Made by a program: the position numbers and the translations under genes. The notes beneath the pieces were generated by a model that saw only the letters and a program-made list of their open reading frames with translations, was not told where the DNA came from and did not search any database. DNA of 60,168 nt, taken from Shewanella insulae (GTDB lineage Bacteria > Pseudomonadota > Gammaproteobacteria > Enterobacterales > Shewanellaceae). The stretch lies in assembly GCF_009831655.1 (NCBI RefSeq), contig NZ_WRPA01000023.1, positions 1-60,168 on the forward strand, in the 5' to 3' direction. This document shows, piece by piece, positions 1 to 10,998 of the stretch; the stretch's first letter is position 1, and every line of letters begins with the position of its first letter.

Positions 1-114
1 GAAACCATAGCATTGTGGTCCCACCTGATCCCATCCCGAACTCAGAAGTGAAACGCAATTGCGCCGATGGTAGTGTGGGGTCTCCCCATGTGAGAGTAGG
101 TCATTTCCAGGCGC
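1..114 (+). rRNA. rrf: 5S ribosomal RNA, 5' end cut by window edge
   Basis: The first bases match bacterial 5S rRNA from just inside the 5' helix. The conserved blocks GGTCCCACCTG, CCGAACTCAGAAGTGAAACG and GTGGGGTCTCCCCATG are all present. The 3' strand of helix I (TTTCCAGGCG) closes the molecule near 114, while its 5' partner (about 7-9 nt) lies before the window. This is the distal end of an rRNA operon on the plus strand, followed by tRNA-Asp 34 bp downstream. The exact 3' end is uncertain by one or two bases. Confidence 0.95.
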
Positions 115-148
115 CTAATTTAGTATCTCGCGTAAGCGTTTTACTAAA

Positions 149-225
149 GGAGCGGTAGTTCAGTTGGTTAGAATACCGGCCTGTCACGCCGGGGGTCGCG
201 GGTTCGAGTCCCGTCCGCTCCGCCA
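149..225 (+). tRNA. tRNA-Asp (GUC anticodon)
   Basis: A 77-nt cloverleaf with encoded CCA. The acceptor stem GGAGCGG pairs with CCGCTCC, the D arm contains GTTCAGTTGGTTAGA, the T arm contains GGTTCGAGTCC, and the anticodon GTC lies at 183-185 in the loop CTGTCAC. It lies just after 5S rRNA and before an intrinsic terminator, so it is a distal tRNA of the rRNA operon. Confidence 0.97.
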
Positions 226-236
226 ACATTAAGACG

Positions 237-268
237 AAAGCCCTAGCAGTGATGCTAGGGCTTTTTTC
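237..268 (+). terminator. Intrinsic terminator of the rRNA/tRNA-Asp operon
   Basis: An 11-bp stem (AAGCCCTAGCA pairing with TGCTAGGGCTT) with a short GTGA loop is followed by a run of T. It starts 12 bp after the tRNA CCA end, as expected for the end of a stable RNA operon. Confidence 0.9.
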
Positions 269-294
269 GTTGTGTGCTAAAAGCCTATAACCGA

Positions 295-460
295 GAGCCG
301 GAAGTTCAGTTGGTTAGATTCTTAATAAACAGGAAGCGGGCTGTCTCGCGTGCCGAAGGCACACGGGCCGGAATGCCGGATCATCGGTCCCATCCTCCCC
401 AGCTCGTTAATACTCCGCGCGCATGAGCACATCGCTGTGCGATATGCGCCCACCAACATT
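295..460 (+). pseudogene. Decayed tandem copy of the tRNA-Asp unit
   Basis: The stretch at 303-318 (AGTTCAGTTGGTTAGA) is identical to the D-arm region of the intact tRNA-Asp, and the flanking GAGC also matches. After about 130 bp of unrelated sequence, the 3' flank CCAACATTAAGACGAAAGCC reappears at 453-472, followed by a second terminator. The anticodon arm and T arm cannot be folded here. The simplest reading is an old duplication of tRNA-Asp plus flank plus terminator whose tRNA body has been replaced or eroded. It should not be functional. Confidence 0.6.
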
Positions 461-467
461 AAGACGA

Positions 468-498
468 AAGCCTCAGCAGAAATGCTGAGGCTTTTTTC
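468..498 (+). terminator. Second copy of the tRNA-operon terminator
   Basis: The stem AAGCCTCAGCA pairs with TGCTGAGGCTT and is followed by T6. It is a diverged copy of the terminator at 237-268, with the same upstream sequence ACATTAAGACG. Compensating changes keep the stem paired even though the tRNA before it is gone. Confidence 0.85.
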
Positions 499-832
499 GT
501 TTCTGACTTTTCAAAATGCCTATACGTTAAGTCATCTAAATTCTGTATCTAATAGCCTATCCGCATCGCTAGCTTGTGATGCTGGCGGAGATCGTTGAGC
601 CACCACTGCATCTGGCCTTTAAAGTGTACAGCACGAAGGAGTTGAGGCTAACAGGACCATTCCTACTAGTTTGTACATAAGTTCTCTTTTGCTTAGAACT
701 AAAAATGCTGTAAACAGGGCATAACGCCTAGTAGCATGAATATCGAGCGAGCCGCCAGTTTGTCTATTGCTATTCCACGCGGCCTTACCTACCTTATGGC
801 CAAGTGAAATGGCTTAGTTTCAAGGGATGGAT
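499..832. other. Intergenic stretch with no recognisable gene
   Basis: No convincing coding region, RNA gene or repeat was seen here. The reading frame through 350-598 spans the tRNA remnant and terminator and is not credible as a gene. The promoter of cinA must lie here, but no strong -35/-10 pair stood out. Confidence 0.5.
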
Positions 833-2107
833 ATGAAAATAGAAATGATCTGCACCGGTGAAGAGGTGTTGTCCGGACAGATAGTCGATACCAATGCGGC
901 ATGGGCGGCAAATGCCTTGATGGACCAAGGTATAGAGATGCAGCAGCGGATCACGGTAGGCGATAGATTGGACGATCTGGTCGAGGTGTTTCGTCAACGC
1001 AGCGAGCATGCCGATGTCATCCTTGTGAATGGCGGGCTCGGGCCGACGAGCGATGATATGTCGTCCGAGGCGATGGCGATTGCCAAGGGTGAGCCCTTGG
1101 TCGAGTGCACCCTGTGGCGCGAGCGTATTCAGGAGTGGTTTACTCGTAATGGGCGACACATGCCTGAGAGCAATCTGAAACAGGCGATGTTACCCGCTTC
1201 GGCCATAATGGTGGACAATCCAGTGGGTACTGCCTGTGGCTTTCGTGTGAAGCTTAATCGTGCCTGGCTCTTCTTTACTCCGGGTGTGCCATTCGAGTTT
1301 AAGAAGATGGTTACCGAGCAGTTTATTCCTTTTGTGGAGCAGATCGCCGATAGCCATGTGGAAGTCGAGGTGCAGAAACTACTGACCATAGGTCAGGGAG
1401 AATCAGCACTGGCGGATAAGCTCGAAGGCATGTCTTTGCCGCAAGGCATGACCTTAGGCTATCGCTCCTTCATGCCCTATATCGAGATTAAGTTGTTTGC
1501 CCGAGGGGAAGCAGCCATCGGCGAATTAGACAGAGTGAAGGGCGAGGTGATCGCCCGTCTAGGTAATGCGGTCGTCGGCCACAACGTCACCTCGCTGGCA
1601 CAGGTGATCCATAACGGACTGCTGGCTTCGGGTAAGCGTTTAAGTATTGCTGAGTCCTGTACCGGGGGCATGATAGCCAATAATCTGGTGGCCTTTGCCG
1701 GCAGCTCCAACTATCTGGACCAGGGACTGGTGACCTATAGCAACGAGTCTAAGGTGCGCGTATTAGGGGTTAAGCCTGCGACCCTTGATGACCATGGTGC
1801 AGTATCTATCGCCACGGTTGAGGAGATGGCCAAGGGCGCCAGAAGTCTGCTGGACAGCGATTATGCACTGGCGACCAGTGGTATTGCCGGGCCGGATGGC
1901 GGCAGCGAGGCTAAGCCAGTAGGGACTGTTGCAATTGCATTGGCTACCCGCCAAGGTGTCTATAGTCAGATGCTTAAGTTCCCGGCGCGCTCCCGGGAGC
2001 TGGTGAGACAGCTGAGTACGGCGGTTGCGCTTGATATGCTCAGGCGTGAGCTGCAAGAGTCGCCCGTATTGGTCGACTACTCCTCTTATCGGCGATTTGC
2101 AAGATAG
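833..2107 (+). CDS. cinA: CinA family protein (nicotinamide-nucleotide amidase)
   Basis: The 424-aa protein has the usual two-domain CinA layout. An N-terminal MoCF/COG1058-type domain starts with ICTGEEVLSGQIVDTN, and the C-terminal CinA domain (from about residue 255) contains SIAESCTGG and TSGIAGPDGG. In the family, the C-terminal domain deamidates nicotinamide mononucleotide in pyridine nucleotide salvage, and the N-terminal domain is linked to ADP-ribose pyrophosphatase activity. Length matches the family (400-425 aa). An in-frame ATG exists at 827, but AAGGG at 822-826 is better spaced from the ATG at 833, and homologues start MKIEMICTGEE. It appears monocistronic. Confidence 0.93.
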   Translation: MKIEMICTGEEVLSGQIVDTNAAWAANALMDQGIEMQQRITVGDRLDDLVEVFRQRSEHADVILVNGGLGPTSDDMSSEAMAIAKGEPLVECTLWRERIQEWFTRNGRHMPESNLKQAMLPASAIMVDNPVGTACGFRVKLNRAWLFFTPGVPFEFKKMVTEQFIPFVEQIADSHVEVEVQKLLTIGQGESALADKLEGMSLPQGMTLGYRSFMPYIEIKLFARGEAAIGELDRVKGEVIARLGNAVVGHNVTSLAQVIHNGLLASGKRLSIAESCTGGMIANNLVAFAGSSNYLDQGLVTYSNESKVRVLGVKPATLDDHGAVSIATVEEMAKGARSLLDSDYALATSGIAGPDGGSEAKPVGTVAIALATRQGVYSQMLKFPARSRELVRQLSTAVALDMLRRELQESPVLVDYSSYRRFAR

Positions 2108-2122
2108 CTAAATAGACTAGCC

Positions 2123-2147
2123 AAGGCGCCACGCATCATGGCGTCTT
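2123..2147 (+). terminator. Possible weak terminator after cinA
   Basis: The stem AAGGCGCCA pairs with TGGCGTCTT (one G-U pair) around a 7-nt loop and is followed by AATCTTTAAT rather than a clean T run. It lies 16 bp after the cinA stop and before the convergent YceB-like gene. Confidence 0.4.
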
Positions 2148-2216
2148 AATCTTTAATCCTTAATCAGAGTTGCCTCAAGAAAAGTTGCCTCAAACAGAGA
2201 GGCTCGCGAGGTGAGA

Positions 2217-2726
2217 TTAATCCTTAAAGATAAGATTAATCTTGCCCGGAACGACCTGGATACGTTTGGTCATCTCGGCGATAAGCGCCTGATTACCCTC
2301 TTGGGTATCGAGCACATACACGGGCTGGGTCTCGAGGAAATGGGTCATGAATCCCATGATCTGAGGACTCACCTGGCCTATGGCCTGTTCGAGTTCCTTT
2401 GGGTTAGATCTCAGACTCACCAAGTTGAGTTCCTTTAGGTAGAGACCGTGCAGATCGGCTTCATACCAGGGCTTGGCCTCGAACTCGGCCGTCATGGTAG
2501 CATCGATGGGCATCAGCGGGTTGGCCACCTTGATTAGACTGTTGGCCGTGATCGCCATGGTGTCAGCCTTGTGGCCAAGCTTGACCTTCACATCATTGAT
2601 CTTCATCTCTATGCCAAAGAAACGATTACCCTCTTTGACCTCGAAATGCATCTCGTCGTTCAGGTAGTTGGTGAGCTGGCGCTCGCTGATGCTGTATTGA
2701 CTGACACATGCAGTCAGACTCAGCAT
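2217..2726 (-). CDS. YceB-like DUF1439 lipoprotein with broken signal peptide
   Basis: The protein resembles E. coli YceB along its length: an SQYSISERQLTNYL segment near the N terminus and PVYVLDTQEGNQ followed by a positively charged amphipathic end. YceB-like proteins are DUF1439 outer-membrane lipoproteins of unknown function. The only in-frame ATG gives MLSLTACVS, which holds the lipobox (LTAC) but lacks room for a signal peptide. An ATG at 2755-2753 overlapping the ppc stop (TAATG) starts a good signal sequence, MRSLVGLLMLSLTAC, only if one copy of a 5-bp repeat at 2738-2747 is removed. As written, that frame stops after five codons. The gene is therefore probably frameshifted, or expressed poorly from the internal ATG without export. 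Confidence 0.8.
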   Translation of the reverse strand: MLSLTACVSQYSISERQLTNYLNDEMHFEVKEGNRFFGIEMKINDVKVKLGHKADTMAITANSLIKVANPLMPIDATMTAEFEAKPWYEADLHGLYLKELNLVSLRSNPKELEQAIGQVSPQIMGFMTHFLETQPVYVLDTQEGNQALIAEMTKRIQVVPGKINLIFKD

Positions 2727-2737
2727 CAGCAGGCCTA

Positions 2738-2747
2738 CTAGGCTAGG
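2738..2747 (-). repeat. Tandem CCTAG x2 breaking the lipoprotein signal peptide
   Basis: On the minus strand CCTAGCCTAG lies between the ATG at 2755 and the lipobox of the YceB-like gene. Removing one 5-bp unit restores a continuous lipoprotein signal peptide. With both units the upstream frame reads M-R-S-L-A-stop. Confidence 0.75.
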
Positions 2748-2754
2748 CTTCTCA

Positions 2755-5391
<2,637 letters not shown>

Positions 5392-5508
5392 AAATGCTCC
5401 ATACCCACTAGTTAATCAATCACCATACCTAGGCTATCAGGTTTAGGTCAATACGGCATATCTTCATATCGTATGCTTATGTGTTCTATATCACCTTGCA
5501 TGAATTTT

Positions 5509-6669
5509 TTATGGCGTCTTTATGCAGGCGTGGTAAATCAAGTGTTTTAGCAAGTCGACGGTTTTGTTGATGTAGGCGGTGTCCAGGTACTCATCTGGCT
5601 GATGTGCCTGCTCTATGCTGCCCGGTCCCCAGACCAGGGTTTGACAGCCCAGTTGCTGAATATAGGGAGCCTCGGTCGCATAGTTGACTACCTCGGGGGC
5701 CTGATTCGACAGCTCGGCGACCAGTTGTGACCATTGGGCGTCCGCCTGTCCCGCGAAGGGCTGGGAGCCGGGGTAGAGCTGGCTTATGCTGATGGCGCCA
5801 GGATAGCGTTGACTCAGCTCGGCCAGATATTGGGTGAGAAGTTGTTCCAAGACCTCTAACGGCAGGCCGGGCAGGGGGCGGATATCCAGGTGCAGATCGC
5901 AGCAGCCGCAGATGCGATTGGCGGCGTCGCCACCGTGGATATGGCCAAAGTTCATGGTGGGATAGGGGACGCTGAAGGCCTCTTCGCGGTAGTGCTCCGC
6001 CAGGTGTTGCTTCAGCTTGAGTAGCTGGCCTATCACCTGATGCATGATCTCTATGGCGTTGAGTCCCTTGGCGGGATCCGAGGAGTGACCGCTGCGTCCC
6101 GTGATGCGAATGCCTTGGGCCAGGTGTCCCTTATGCATGTAGACAGGCTTAAGGCCGGTGGGCTCACCTATGAGTGCATATTCAGGCGCGATAGCCTTAG
6201 ACTGGGCGAAGGCCTTGGCGCCATTCATCGTGGTCTCTTCATCGGCGCTGGCGAGTATGTAGAGCGGCCGGATGAAGTCTTGGGTCGGCATCTGGCGCAC
6301 CGCCTCTAAGACAAGGGCGAAGAAGCCTTTCATGTCGCAGCTGCCCAGTCCATACCAGCGATCATCCTTCTCCGTCAGGGTAAAGGGATCCTGACTCCAG
6401 CGTCCCTCATCGAAGGGCACAGTATCTGTATGTCCCGCCAGTAGTAGCCCACCGTGTCCCTGGCCGATCTTAGCCAGCAAGTTGTGTTTGCCCCGTGTGT
6501 TGGGAACGGGATGTATCTGGCAGTCGAAACCCAGATCGTCGAGCCACTGGCTCAGCAGGGTTACTACGCCTTGGTTGCTCATGTCGAGCTTGGCTTCGAG
6601 GGCACTGATGGACGGCGTGGCGATCAGCTCGCGAAAGGATTGTTTGATGTCGGGAAAGGTTTTCATCAT
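5509..6669 (-). CDS. argE: Acetylornithine deacetylase
   Basis: An M20-family metallohydrolase of 386 aa that removes acetate from N-acetylornithine to give ornithine. The zinc-site motifs are visible: LLAGHTDTVPFD (His), GLGSCDMKG (bridging Asp) and ASADEETTMNGA (catalytic and ligand Glu). The open frame extends to a TTG at 6678, but the ATG pair at 6669/6666 gives the expected start MMKTFPDIKQSF. It is divergent from argC, the same arrangement as argE/argCBH in E. coli, and so is expected to share an ArgR-controlled promoter region with it. Confidence 0.95.
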   Translation of the reverse strand: MMKTFPDIKQSFRELIATPSISALEAKLDMSNQGVVTLLSQWLDDLGFDCQIHPVPNTRGKHNLLAKIGQGHGGLLLAGHTDTVPFDEGRWSQDPFTLTEKDDRWYGLGSCDMKGFFALVLEAVRQMPTQDFIRPLYILASADEETTMNGAKAFAQSKAIAPEYALIGEPTGLKPVYMHKGHLAQGIRITGRSGHSSDPAKGLNAIEIMHQVIGQLLKLKQHLAEHYREEAFSVPYPTMNFGHIHGGDAANRICGCCDLHLDIRPLPGLPLEVLEQLLTQYLAELSQRYPGAISISQLYPGSQPFAGQADAQWSQLVAELSNQAPEVVNYATEAPYIQQLGCQTLVWGPGSIEQAHQPDEYLDTAYINKTVDLLKHLIYHACIKTP

Positions 6670-6934
6670 TTGACCCAATTTAATTTAAAAATATCTATTC
6701 AATATTATTGCATAATTAGTTTGTTGTGTTAGTCTATCAAACAGCTAAAACGAGCGCCATTATTAAAGGCTTAACTTAGAGATAAAAAATGAACAATTTC
6801 TTCTTACTTTTTGCATATAAGGTTAGCTGTAATCACTTCCTGCGACGATAATCTTGTCATATTGGTATCTATACCAGGGCTTAAGCAGTGCCCCTCTCTT
6901 TTTTACCGTTAACACAATATAGAAGTCATAAAGT
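6670..6934. promoter_or_regulatory. Divergent argE/argCBFGH control region
   Basis: This AT-rich region separates argE and argC. By analogy with E. coli it should carry ArgR operators (TGAAT-N4-ATTCA). The best candidates I see are imperfect: TGCAATAATATTGAAT read on the minus strand near 6698-6713, with an overlapping TGCAT half-site, and TGCATATAAGG near 6813. A small palindrome GGTATCTATACC lies at 6864-6875. In the argC leader, GGGC/GCCC (6877-6893) precedes a T6 run, which could act as a weak attenuator. None of these is a full consensus match. Confidence 0.4.
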
Positions 6935-7915
6935 ATGAAAAGCATAGCGATAATTGGCGCCAGTGGTTACACGGGTGCTCAAGTTACTTCACTGATCCAG
7001 GCCGATGATCAGCTTAAGATTCAAGGCCTCTATGTTTCTGAAAACAGCCTGGATAAGGGCAAAACTCTGGCTAGCCTGTATCCGGTGTACAGCCATATCG
7101 ATCTTAGCCTGGTGCCGCTGACCGAGCAGGCCAAGCAGACCATAGTCGATGAGGCCGATGCCGTAGTATTGGCGACCGACCATGGTGTGAGTCTACATCT
7201 GGCGGCCTGGTTTTATCAGGCGGGGCTGGCGGTGTTCGACCTGAGTGGCGCCTACCGTTTTGTTGATAGCGAGCAATATCCCAAATGGTATGGTTTCGAG
7301 CATATCTATCCGGAGGTGTTGGCGGAGGCCGTCTATGGCCTGGCCGAATGGAACGCCGCGGCGATAGCCGCCAGCAAGATGATTGCCGTGCCTGGGTGTT
7401 ATCCCACGGCCTCACTGACGGCACTAAAACCCCTGAAAGATCTGATGACAGACAGCCTGCCGGTGATCAACGCCGTCAGCGGCGTGACTGGCGCCGGCAG
7501 AAAGGCGCAGCTGCACACCAGTTTCTGCGAGGTGAGCCTGACGCCTTACGGCGTACTGGGCCATAGACATCAACCCGAGATAGCGACTCAACTAGGGCAG
7601 CAGGTGATCTTTACTCCTCATCTAGGCAATTTTAAGCGAGGCATCCTGGCCACCATTACCGTGCAGATGAAGCCCGGAGTGAGCGAAGCCGATATTGCCA
7701 AGGCCTATGAAGTGTATGAGTCGGCACCTCTGGTGAATGTGTACCATAATCAATTTCCTAAGGTTGACGATGTGGTGCATACCCCCAACTGTCTGCTGGG
7801 ATGGAAGTTCGATCCCCTCAATGGCTATCTGGTGGTGGCGAGCGCAATCGACAATCTGATGAAGGGTGCGGCGAGTCAGGCGCATCAATGCATAAAGATT
7901 CATTTCAATTATTAA
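6935..7915 (+). CDS. argC: N-acetyl-gamma-glutamyl-phosphate reductase
   Basis: A 326-aa NADPH-dependent reductase for the third step of ornithine synthesis. The N-terminal nucleotide-binding motif IIGASGYTGAQ and the catalytic cysteine in VPGCYPTA (C155) are present, as is the LGHRHQPEI histidine region. It is the first gene of argCBFGH, 28 bp before argB. Length is typical for the short proteobacterial form (about 330 aa). Confidence 0.97.
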   Translation: MKSIAIIGASGYTGAQVTSLIQADDQLKIQGLYVSENSLDKGKTLASLYPVYSHIDLSLVPLTEQAKQTIVDEADAVVLATDHGVSLHLAAWFYQAGLAVFDLSGAYRFVDSEQYPKWYGFEHIYPEVLAEAVYGLAEWNAAAIAASKMIAVPGCYPTASLTALKPLKDLMTDSLPVINAVSGVTGAGRKAQLHTSFCEVSLTPYGVLGHRHQPEIATQLGQQVIFTPHLGNFKRGILATITVQMKPGVSEADIAKAYEVYESAPLVNVYHNQFPKVDDVVHTPNCLLGWKFDPLNGYLVVASAIDNLMKGAASQAHQCIKIHFNY

Positions 7916-7943
7916 TCTTGTCACCTGTGAGAGAGAAGTAGCT

Positions 7944-8729
7944 ATGTCGGCAAATAAGAAAACCTTAGTGCTCAAAGTGGGTGGCGCCCTGATGCAGTGT
8001 GAGATGGGCCTGGCGCGCCTGATGGCAAGCGCGGCGAACATAATCGAGTCAGGACAATCTGTCATCTTGGTGCATGGCGGTGGTTGCCTGGTAGACGAGC
8101 AGCTCGAGGCCAATGGCATGGAGACGGTCAAGCTGGACGGTTTGCGTGTCACCCCAGAAGAGCAGGTGCCCATTGTTGTTGGTGCGCTGGCGGGCACCTC
8201 CAACAAGATCTTGCAGGCCAGTGCGGTCAAGGCCGGTATTACCTGTGTGGGCATGAGCCTGTGTGATGGCGCCATAGTGAAAGGCAGCATCAAAGACGAA
8301 CAACTTGGCTTTGTGGGCGAAGTGTCACCCAATGACCCGACTTATTTGAACTTCTTGCTGGCCCAAGGTTGGATGCCGATTGTCAGCTCGATCGCCGTAG
8401 ATGGCGATGGAAACCTGCTGAACGTCAATGCCGATCAGGCGGCGACCGTGATTGCCAAGTTGGTGGAAGGCCAGCTGGTGCTGCTGTCCGACGTGAGCGG
8501 TGTGCTCGACGGTAAGGGGCAGCTGATCAAGACCCTGGATAAGGCCCACGCCGATGAGCTGACCAAGTTAGGCGTCATCGAGAAGGGGATGAAGGTCAAG
8601 GTCGAGGCGGCATTAGAGGTTGCACAATGGATGGGACAGCCGGTACAGGTCGCCTCATGGCGCGACGCCGAGCAGTTGAGCGCGCTGGAGAAGGGCGAGT
8701 CTATCGGCACTCAGGTTATGCCACATTAA
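7944..8729 (+). CDS. argB: Acetylglutamate kinase
   Basis: A 261-aa amino-acid kinase that phosphorylates N-acetylglutamate. Visible motifs are LVLKVGGALMQ at the N terminus, LVHGGG for the phosphate-binding turn, and NVNADQAATVIAKLV in the nucleotide-binding half. The size matches the short E. coli-type enzyme (258 aa), which lacks the N-terminal helix of arginine-inhibited hexamers, so direct feedback inhibition here is less likely. RBS GAGAGAAG lies upstream. Confidence 0.97.
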   Translation: MSANKKTLVLKVGGALMQCEMGLARLMASAANIIESGQSVILVHGGGCLVDEQLEANGMETVKLDGLRVTPEEQVPIVVGALAGTSNKILQASAVKAGITCVGMSLCDGAIVKGSIKDEQLGFVGEVSPNDPTYLNFLLAQGWMPIVSSIAVDGDGNLLNVNADQAATVIAKLVEGQLVLLSDVSGVLDGKGQLIKTLDKAHADELTKLGVIEKGMKVKVEAALEVAQWMGQPVQVASWRDAEQLSALEKGESIGTQVMPH

Positions 8730-8771
8730 TTAAACGGAACATGAGAAGAGTATTCATCTAGGAGTATATAT

Positions 8772-9677
8772 ATGAATCACCTACTATCGATAAAAGAGCT
8801 TACCCAGCAGCAGCTGATCGACTTACTCGCCCTGGCGAAGACGATCAAGGCCAACCCAGAAGACTATCGCAAGGCACTAGACGGTAAGAGTGTGGTGATG
8901 TTATTCGAGAAGCCATCGCTGCGAACCCGCGTAAGCTTCGATATCGGCATCAATAAGTTAGGTGGTCATTGTCTCTACCTGGATCAGCAAAACGGCGCCC
9001 TGGGCAAGCGTGAGCCGGTATCCGACTTTGCCGCCAACATCTCCTGTTGGGCCGATGCCATAGTGGCGAGAACCTTTGCCCACTCCACCATAGAGCAGCT
9101 CGCCGAGCATGGCAGCGTGCCTGTGATCAACGCGTTGTCGGACATGTATCACCCCTGTCAGGGATTGGCGGACTTTCTGACTCTGGCGGAACAGTTCGAT
9201 GATGTCAGCAAGGTGAAGCTGGCCTATGTTGGCGATGGTAATAATGTGACCCACTCGCTCATGTATGGCGCGGCGCTGCTGGGTGCCAAGATGACGGTGA
9301 TCTGTCCTCAAGGACACTTTCCCGACGGTCAGGTGGTGCTCGAGGCGCAAGCTATTGCCGAGGCTCATGGCGGCGAGTTGGTATTGAGCTCAGATGTCGA
9401 GGCGATCGCCGGCCATGATGCCATCTATACTGATACCTGGATCTCCATGGGAGACAACGCCAGTCTAGACGAGATCAAAGCCAAATTTGCGCCTTATCAT
9501 GTGGATACCAACATGATGAACAAGGCGGGTGCCAGATTCTTCATGCACTGCCTACCCGCCTACCGTGGCGTCGAGGTGGCTGCCGAGGTGGTCGACGGGG
9601 CCGGCTCACTGATCTTGCAACAGGCAGAAAACCGCATGCATGCGCAAAATGCCGTGTTAGTGACCCTACTGAGTTAA
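8772..9677 (+). CDS. argF: Ornithine carbamoyltransferase
   Basis: A 301-aa transcarbamylase making citrulline from ornithine and carbamoyl phosphate. The carbamoyl-phosphate motif SLRTR lies at residues 49-53, HPCQGLADF contacts carbamoyl phosphate, and FMHCLPAYRG is the ornithine-side HCLP motif. It lies 42 bp after argB and 53 bp before argG. Having argF inside the arg cluster differs from E. coli, where it is unlinked. Confidence 0.97.
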   Translation: MNHLLSIKELTQQQLIDLLALAKTIKANPEDYRKALDGKSVVMLFEKPSLRTRVSFDIGINKLGGHCLYLDQQNGALGKREPVSDFAANISCWADAIVARTFAHSTIEQLAEHGSVPVINALSDMYHPCQGLADFLTLAEQFDDVSKVKLAYVGDGNNVTHSLMYGAALLGAKMTVICPQGHFPDGQVVLEAQAIAEAHGGELVLSSDVEAIAGHDAIYTDTWISMGDNASLDEIKAKFAPYHVDTNMMNKAGARFFMHCLPAYRGVEVAAEVVDGAGSLILQQAENRMHAQNAVLVTLLS

Positions 9678-9730
9678 CGAACCTTCCCAATGGCGATTGG
9701 GTCAACGAATTGAGTATTTAGGAAAACGAA

Positions 9731-10954
9731 ATGTCTATCGAAAACAACAAAGCATCGGTGAAAAAAGTGGTATTGGCCTACTCGGGTGGTCTGGATACAT
9801 CGGCGATCATTCCTTGGCTGAAAGAGACCTATGATAACTGTGAGATCGTTGCCTTCTGCGCCGACGTGGGTCAGGGCGAGGCCGAGCTTGAAGGCCTGCA
9901 TGAGAAGGCGATCGCCTCTGGCGCGTCCGAGTGCCATATCGTGGATCTGAAAGAGGAGCTGGTGGCCGATTATATCTACCCTACCATAGCGACAGGTGCT
10001 ATCTACGAAGGCACCTATCTGCTGGGTACCTCTATGGCTAGACCTATTATCGCCAAGGCTCAGGTGGAAGTGGCACGTAAAGTGGGGGCCGACGCAGTGT
10101 GTCATGGTTGTACCGGTAAGGGTAACGATCAGGTGCGTTTCGAAGGCTGTTTCGCCGCCCTGGCACCGGACCTTAAGGTGATCGCCCCTTGGCGTGAGTG
10201 GAGCATGGTGAGCCGTGAAGATCTGCTGGACTATCTGGCGGAGCGCAACATAAAGACCACAGCTTCGGCCACCAAGATCTATAGCCGTGACGCCAACGCA
10301 TGGCACATCTCCCACGAAGGTGGCGAGCTGGAAGATCCGTGGAACGAGCCAAGCAAAGAGGTGTGGACCATGACGGTTGCGCCGGAAGATGCACCCGATG
10401 AGCCAGAGTATGTGTCGGTAGAGATGCAAGCCGGCCGTATCACTAAGGTTAACGGCGAAGAGCTCACTCCATATGGCGCTCTGATGGCACTCAACGAGAT
10501 CGCCGGCGCCCATGGTGTAGGGCGTATCGATATCACCGAAAACCGTCTGGTGGGCATGAAGTCTCGTGGCTGCTACGAAACCCCTGGCGGCACAGTTATG
10601 TTCGCCGCGCTAAGAGCGATCGAAGAGTTGGTACTGGACAAGAGCAGCCGCGAATGGCGTGAGCAGGTGGGTGCCAAGATGGCGCACCTGGTCTACGACG
10701 GTCGTTGGTTTACGCCTTTGTGTGAGTCCTTGCTGGGGGCCTCTCAGCCACTGGCGAATCTGCTAAACGGCGAAGTGGTGCTTAAGCTTTATAAGGGCCA
10801 GGCGCAGGCGGTGAAGAAACGTTCTCCTAATAGCCTGTATTCTGAGGAGTTTGCGACCTTTGGTGAAGACGAAGTCTATAACCAGAAAGATGCGGAAGGC
10901 TTCATTCGTCTCTATTCATTGGCGAGCCGTATCCGGGCGTTAAACGTCAAGTAG
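9731..10954 (+). CDS. argG: Argininosuccinate synthase
   Basis: A 407-aa ATP-dependent ligase joining citrulline and aspartate. The PP-loop VLAYSGGLDTSAI is near residues 14-26, and GCTGKGNDQVRFE and the citrulline-binding ITENRLVGMKSRG segment are intact. The length fits the shorter argG type (about 400 aa). It is followed by a 12-bp perfect hairpin and a tandem repeat before argH, so the argG-argH junction may be a regulatory point inside the operon. Confidence 0.97.
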   Translation: MSIENNKASVKKVVLAYSGGLDTSAIIPWLKETYDNCEIVAFCADVGQGEAELEGLHEKAIASGASECHIVDLKEELVADYIYPTIATGAIYEGTYLLGTSMARPIIAKAQVEVARKVGADAVCHGCTGKGNDQVRFEGCFAALAPDLKVIAPWREWSMVSREDLLDYLAERNIKTTASATKIYSRDANAWHISHEGGELEDPWNEPSKEVWTMTVAPEDAPDEPEYVSVEMQAGRITKVNGEELTPYGALMALNEIAGAHGVGRIDITENRLVGMKSRGCYETPGGTVMFAALRAIEELVLDKSSREWREQVGAKMAHLVYDGRWFTPLCESLLGASQPLANLLNGEVVLKLYKGQAQAVKKRSPNSLYSEEFATFGEDEVYNQKDAEGFIRLYSLASRIRALNVK

Positions 10955-10966
10955 AGTCGACTAGGT

Positions 10967-10997
10967 AATGAAGGGGCGGCGCACGCCCCTTCATTTT
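10967..10997 (+). terminator. Strong hairpin between argG and argH
   Basis: A perfect 12-bp stem (AATGAAGGGGCG with CGCCCCTTCATT) around a 5-nt loop starts 12 bp after the argG stop and is followed by TTAAG. The U tract is short, so this may be a partial terminator or an mRNA-end stabiliser, leaving argH to be read through or started separately. Confidence 0.55.
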
Positions 10998-10998
10998 A

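Noticed and set aside
350..598. Open frame of 82 codons after tRNA-Asp
   Set aside because: It runs through the decayed tRNA unit and a clear intrinsic terminator, has odd composition and no ribosome binding site.
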